A stretch of DNA of 9,288 nucleotides from Acidobacteriota bacterium (GTDB taxonomy: Bacteria; Acidobacteriota; Terriglobia; UBA7540), in assembly GCA_003165615.1 (NCBI GenBank), contig PLWR01000421.1:1-9288 (forward strand). The letters are read 5' to 3'. The notes under the pieces are model-generated. The model ran no database searches. It was not told where the DNA came from and worked only from the letters and a program-made list of their open reading frames with translations. Within the stretch, counting starts at the first letter, position 1. Each line of letters begins with the position of its first letter. Below, piece after piece: positions 6,640-9,288 of this stretch. The translations under genes and the position numbers were made by a program.

Positions 6640-7119
6640 TTACTCCTTCCTTTTCCAAAACTTCTGAACGCAGCGGCCCTCCCCGGGCTCGTACTGGGTG
6701 AAGCAAGCGTGGCCGGCTTCGCCACAGATCGTTTCATTGACGACCACCGTCGTCTCACAATAGCGCGGGGTGACAAGCTGATGGATCTTCTTCAAGTGCG
6801 CAATGGCGGGACATTCATGGACAGTCAAGACCAAGGCGCCGTCCTTGTATTCCAGGGTGAACTTGCCGCCCTCTTTCGTGAAGATCTCGTTCCAATGTTT
6901 TTCCAGCGCCGTTAATCCCTCGTTTTTCAGGAGCTGGCTCAACGGTGCATAATAACTTCGCCCGACCGCCCTCAGGTACTCTGCGGTGGCCTCCGGACCG
7001 AAATGGTCATCCAAGTACTTGATGCCATAACACAGTGCCCCATGAAAGTCCTGGTGCAGATACTCGTGATCGGTCGCCTTGCAATCCAGGACCCGGAGCT
7101 CCTTCTTGGAATCAACCAT
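6640..7119 (-). CDS. Small cysteine-rich protein, first of a paralogous pair (possible ATC-hydrolase-like fold)
   Basis: A 159-residue soluble protein and the likely first gene of the operon. Helical N-terminus (FHGALCYGIKYLDDHFGPEA) with C30; then HECPAI (C103), RYCETT (C121), and C132, C139 and C150 near the end. It aligns by eye along its length with the next gene product, sharing the A/G-rich helix, the GL...W...T-x-E-x(3)-F stretch, the CP motif and the YC motif. This is the same tentative family call (ATC-hydrolase-like) with the same doubt. The ATG at 7119 has GGGAAGGA just upstream and is preferred; a GTG five codons earlier (7134) has only a distant GAAGG. A promoter and operator candidate lies 60-85 bases upstream. 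Function unknown; the operon suggests a role in handling the substrate or product of the ceramidase-like hydrolase. Confidence 0.74.
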   Translation of the reverse strand: MVDSKKELRVLDCKATDHEYLHQDFHGALCYGIKYLDDHFGPEATAEYLRAVGRSYYAPLSQLLKNEGLTALEKHWNEIFTKEGGKFTLEYKDGALVLTVHECPAIAHLKKIHQLVTPRYCETTVVVNETICGEAGHACFTQYEPGEGRCVQKFWKRKE

Positions 7120-7175
7120 AAGTCCTTCCCTCACATGTGATCATCAGCCTTCTCTGTACGAGAACGAGGGACTGT

Positions 7176-7203
7176 ATTGAATTGGTTTGAGCTTGCATAC
7201 CAA
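7176..7203 (-). promoter_or_regulatory. Promoter candidate of the four-gene operon
   Basis: The minus strand reads TTGGTA (7198-7203), a 16-base spacer, then TTCAAT (7176-7181); each hexamer has four of six consensus matches. It is the best pair I see upstream of the first operon gene, and the -35 overlaps the inverted repeat at 7191-7205. Alternatives nearby cannot be excluded. Confidence 0.3.
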
Positions 7204-7205
7204 GC
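7191..7205. promoter_or_regulatory. GntR-type operator candidate upstream of the operon
   Basis: GCTTG and CAAGC flank CATAC; the minus strand reads CTTGGTATGCAAG. This resembles the TTGGTATACCAA sites of the FCD regulators UxuR/ExuR in enterobacteria (known from that family) and shares GGTATGC with the palindrome in front of the local GntR gene. It is placed to block the promoter candidate it overlaps. Binding by the local regulator is inference. Confidence 0.4.
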
Positions 7206-7252
7206 AATATATCGCGATCTCCAGTGATTTGCGGTGACGGCGGTCTTCGTCT

Positions 7253-7501
7253 TCAATCAGGCTGGCTCTTCACCCATTCCGGCGCCAACTGTGCCTGCAA
7301 TGTCCACGACCCTCTAATCTTGTCTCCGGCTTCACCTCCGGCGCCAACCACCCAGCCGTCGAGGCAGAAGAATTTTGTGTCGGCAAGACCATGAGGTAAG
7401 TCCCCATTCTGGCGAAAAGCCCCCGAGGCCCATTCGTATTCATAGACTTCCTTCTCAAAAGTTGTAATGTATCCGGCAACCAGAAGTATACTGCATAAGC
7501 T
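7253..7501 (-). pseudogene. Start-less 82-codon coding remnant, unknown family
   Basis: The minus strand is open from a TAA at 7502-7504 to a TGA at 7253-7255, with no ATG, GTG or plausible ribosome site at its head. The translation has the balanced, globular composition of real protein, for example YEYEWASGAFRQNGDL, KFFCLDGWVVGAGGEAGDKI and QAQLAPEWVKSQPD near the end. It is unlike the Arg/Pro/Ser-rich shadows of the other frames. I do not recognise the family. It is best read as the 3' end of a gene whose front was lost, or less likely as a small gene with an unusual start. It lies upstream of the operon on the same strand. Confidence 0.5.
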
Positions 7502-7631
7502 TTACGGATATTACCAAGGTAGCGTCGTCGCCCGGGCGGGATATGTCGGCAGTATGCCAGCGCTATGAGAAGGTGCGTTATCCCGCCAATTCCTGGACAC
7601 ATGCAGAATTCTACCCCAAGAGAACGAACTG

Positions 7632-7952
7632 ATGAAACAGACCATTCTGTACGGTGCGGGGGACCTTCGGATTGAGGATGTTCCTTTGGAGGCGAGTTCA
7701 TTGCAGCGCAACCAGGTCTATGTGGAAACTGAAGTCTCGGCCCTTTGCACGGGAACTGACTTGGGGAATTACCTGGGAGACTCGGGGTATGTTCCCGATG
7801 CGCCTCGTTACCCAAGATGGGTTGGCGCGGCTTCCCACGCTGTTTATGCGTGTCTTTCCGATTTCGAAACGCGATTCACTACATCCGGTATCAATCCGGC
7901 CCAAGTCAGGCAATTCAGTCAGCAAACGACCGTCAAAATTGTTAGCCCATAA
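7632..7952 (+). pseudogene. Truncated zinc-type alcohol dehydrogenase (MDR) N-terminus
   Basis: Residues 1-65 match the start of medium-chain zinc-binding dehydrogenases: MKQTILYGAGDLRIEDVPLE, then VYVETEVSALCTGTDLGNYL, in which the Cys is the usual catalytic zinc ligand, then VPDAPRYPRWVG. After Gly65 (about 7826) the family text stops. The next 41 residues to the TAA at 7950 do not fit, and no other plus frame clearly resumes the enzyme. Family members run to about 330-350 residues, so the cofactor domain is missing. A deletion or insertion near 7826 fits better than a simple frameshift. The ATG at 7632 has only a weak purine stretch upstream (AAGAGAAC). It is probably non-functional; a sequence error or chimeric assembly is possible. 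Confidence 0.75.
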
Positions 7953-7998
7953 GAGCAAATAAACTCCTTCGGGTTCGTGCGGAAGTCTCGAACGGAGA

Positions 7999-8012
7999 GT
8001 GGTACCTGGCAC
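7999..8012. repeat. REP-like GTGGTACCTGGCAC element
   Basis: The imperfect palindrome resembles the GGTGCCTGGCACC-type intergenic repeats common in several environmental phyla, from memory of such genomes. A single copy is seen in this window, so its status as a dispersed repeat cannot be confirmed here. Confidence 0.25.
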
Positions 8013-8027
8013 AGAATTAGCGGTCAC

Positions 8028-8045
8028 GCCGAGGGAGGCTCCGGC
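8028..8045 (+). promoter_or_regulatory. Hairpin presenting GGAGG before the MFS start
   Basis: GCCGAG (8028-8033) can pair with CTCCGGC (8039-8045, one bulged C), leaving GGAGG (8034-8038) as the loop. In linear form this Shine-Dalgarno sequence is 14 bases from the ATG at 8053, too far for normal use. Folding would shorten the effective distance. Whether it serves as the ribosome site is uncertain. Confidence 0.3.
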
Positions 8046-8052
8046 AAACCTC

Positions 8053-9288
8053 ATGCCGTCAACTCTTGGGCAAGGCAGCGACACACGGGAACCGTCCGGC
8101 GCAGCTTCGAGCTGGGTACTGGTCTGGGTCCTCACCGTCATCGCGATGCTCAACTATGCGGTTCGAACGTCCATCACCGCTGTTTTCCCGTTGTTGAGGA
8201 CCGACTTGGGGTTCACGGATGCGGGCTTAGGCGCCATCGGATCGTTTTTCCTTTGGAGCTACGCCCTAATGTCCCCTTTGGCTGGGCATTTAGGCGACCG
8301 GTTCGATAGGGGCCGAATCGTTCTGTGGACCCTCATTGGGTGGAGCATCGTAACCGCTGCGTCGGGCCTGGTGACTACGCGATGGGAACTTCTGGGAATG
8401 CGGGTTTTATTAGGCCTTGTCGAATCGTTATTTCTCCCCGCGGCGATGGCCTTGGTCGCTGAGTATCATCCTGCCAGAACAATCGGGACGGCGCTGGGGT
8501 TTCTGGGCGTCGGACAGTGCATCGGAGTGATTGGGGGCGCCACCTTCCAAGGTTTTCTCGCCGATCATTACGGTTGGAGACCTTCCCTGTGGGTGCTCGG
8601 ATTCGTTGGTCTTTTGTTTGCCATTCCCACTTATTTCATCGTACCGATGAAAAAGCGCAGGGCCGCGGAAGGAAATGCCGAACCCCTGGCGCACACTCCC
8701 CATCCCGGGTTGTCTTTTGTTGAAGCATCTCTTCAGTTGCTGAGGATCCCTTCGTTCCTGATCTTGACGGCCGCCGGGGCACTGACCTCAATCGGGGTCT
8801 GGATCTTTCTCAACTGGCTTCCCCTCTATTTTAAGGAAGCCTTTGCCATGTCTCTGGCCGGCGCGGGGTTCTTTGGCGCGTCGTTCGTGAACGGCAGTGC
8901 TGCCGTAGGCCAGGTGTTAGGCGGGATGGTTTCGGACCGGGTGGCACGCAAAGGCGCAGAACAACGTATGCTATTACAAGGCATTCTGATCTTTGCCGCT
9001 GCGCCTACCCTTTTGGCGTTCGTCGGTACGAGGGGCCTGCTCGTCATCGTCGTGGCGCTTACGCTGAATTCCGCATTTCGAACCGCTGCGGACATCAATA
9101 TGCAGCCTTTGCTGTGCGATTTAGCGGGTAACGACAAGCTCTCCACCGCTTTCGGTATTACCAACATGGTGAATTGTTTGTCGGGAGGATTGGGTATCTT
9201 TGTGGCCGGCTTGCTGAAATCGAGCCGAGGGCTCTCGGTGGTCTTTTCCGGGATCGTGGGCATTCTGATCATCGACGCGCTGATGTTG
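8053..9288 (+). CDS. MFS transporter, anion/sugar-acid symporter type (3' end outside window)
   Basis: An open frame of 412 codons without a stop runs off the window, so only a few residues are likely missing. The protein is an inner-membrane permease with about 12 hydrophobic segments in two halves. The first spans about residues 20-37 (WVLVWVLTVIAMLNYAV). MFS motif A lies between segments 2 and 3 at 78-88 (GHLGDRFDRGR), and a charged central loop at about 199-225 joins the halves. NYAVRTSITAVFPLL after TM1 and HYGWRPSLWVLG before TM6 resemble the anion:cation symporter group (hexuronate, galactonate and phthalate type), which would suit an FCD regulator. The ATG at 8053 leaves a short hydrophilic tail before TM1. 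No ATG lies upstream in frame; GTG 7999 is possible but has no spaced ribosome site. The substrate is unassigned. Confidence 0.88.
   Translation, partial: MPSTLGQGSDTREPSGAASSWVLVWVLTVIAMLNYAVRTSITAVFPLLRTDLGFTDAGLGAIGSFFLWSYALMSPLAGHLGDRFDRGRIVLWTLIGWSIVTAASGLVTTRWELLGMRVLLGLVESLFLPAAMALVAEYHPARTIGTALGFLGVGQCIGVIGGATFQGFLADHYGWRPSLWVLGFVGLLFAIPTYFIVPMKKRRAAEGNAEPLAHTPHPGLSFVEASLQLLRIPSFLILTAAGALTSIGVWIFLNWLPLYFKEAFAMSLAGAGFFGASFVNGSAAVGQVLGGMVSDRVARKGAEQRMLLQGILIFAAAPTLLAFVGTRGLLVIVVALTLNSAFRTAADINMQPLLCDLAGNDKLSTAFGITNMVNCLSGGLGIFVAGLLKSSRGLSVVFSGIVGILIIDALML

Larger units (their letters stand above)
7827..8052. other. Unexplained segment between broken dehydrogenase and MFS gene
   Basis: About 225 bases follow the dehydrogenase breakpoint. 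The plus frame of the transporter is open back to a TAA at 7960-7962. The minus strand is open right through (start codon at 8153, frame running back over the dehydrogenase region), and its translation over 7830-8100 looks fairly protein-like (for example EPEGVYLLLWANNFDG). I do not recognise it. It includes a GGTACCTGGCAC element and a hairpin exposing GGAGG. Confidence 0.4.

Noticed and set aside
5991..6701. Plus-strand 236-codon frame over the small cysteine-rich genes
   Set aside because: It is antisense to genes with good ribosome sites and a paralogous pattern, and the translation matches nothing.
7270..7815. Minus-strand 181-codon frame
   Set aside because: It is rich in Pro, Arg and Ser, crosses the dehydrogenase start on the other strand, and is out of frame with the more protein-like remnant at 7253-7501.
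8826..9272. Minus-strand 148-codon frame at the right end
   Set aside because: It is fully antisense to the MFS transporter, whose frame has clear membrane segments and motifs.

Overview
The window most likely comes from a soil or sediment bacterium of the PVC type (Verrucomicrobiota, Planctomycetota, Lentisphaerota) or a similar heterotroph such as an Acidobacteriota. This is inferred only from the mix of families: a Tat-exported GxGYxYP protein, a short ceramidase-family hydrolase, a Gfo/Idh/MocA dehydrogenase, FCD-type GntR regulators and an MFS permease. No rRNA, tRNA, CRISPR array, insertion sequence or phage gene was seen. The base composition is moderately GC-rich and looks uniform.

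All intact genes from 98 to 7119 lie on the minus strand. Read in the direction of transcription, a likely operon starts near 7190 with two small cysteine-rich paralogues (7119-6640 and 6635-6186, 4 bases apart). It continues after 196 bases with a cytosolic ceramidase-family hydrolase (5989-4658), followed 12 bases later by a Gfo/Idh/MocA oxidoreductase (4645-3602). A separate unit follows: a Tat-signal GxGYxYP protein (3108-1372) with its own promoter (about 3160-3187). After a 587-base gap comes an FCD-type GntR regulator (784-98) with a near-perfect palindrome in its leader, which suggests autoregulation.

The right side (7250-8050) looks rearranged. It has an 82-codon reading frame without a start codon on the minus strand (7501-7253). 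It also has the first ~65 codons of a zinc-type alcohol dehydrogenase on the plus strand (from 7632), broken off near 7826. About 225 bases of unexplained sequence follow, then a nearly complete plus-strand MFS transporter that runs off the window end (8053-9288). A second scar lies at 3241-3396, where the last ~50 codons of another GntR/FCD regulator survive. It is clearly related to the intact regulator at 98-784.

The genes fit a carbohydrate or glycoconjugate utilisation locus: an exported protein of a putative glycoside hydrolase family, a metal-dependent amidase/esterase-like hydrolase, a sugar dehydrogenase, an organic-acid/sugar-acid permease and a GntR regulator. The substrate cannot be read from the sequence. 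The least described part is the cysteine-rich gene pair joined to the short ceramidase-like hydrolase.
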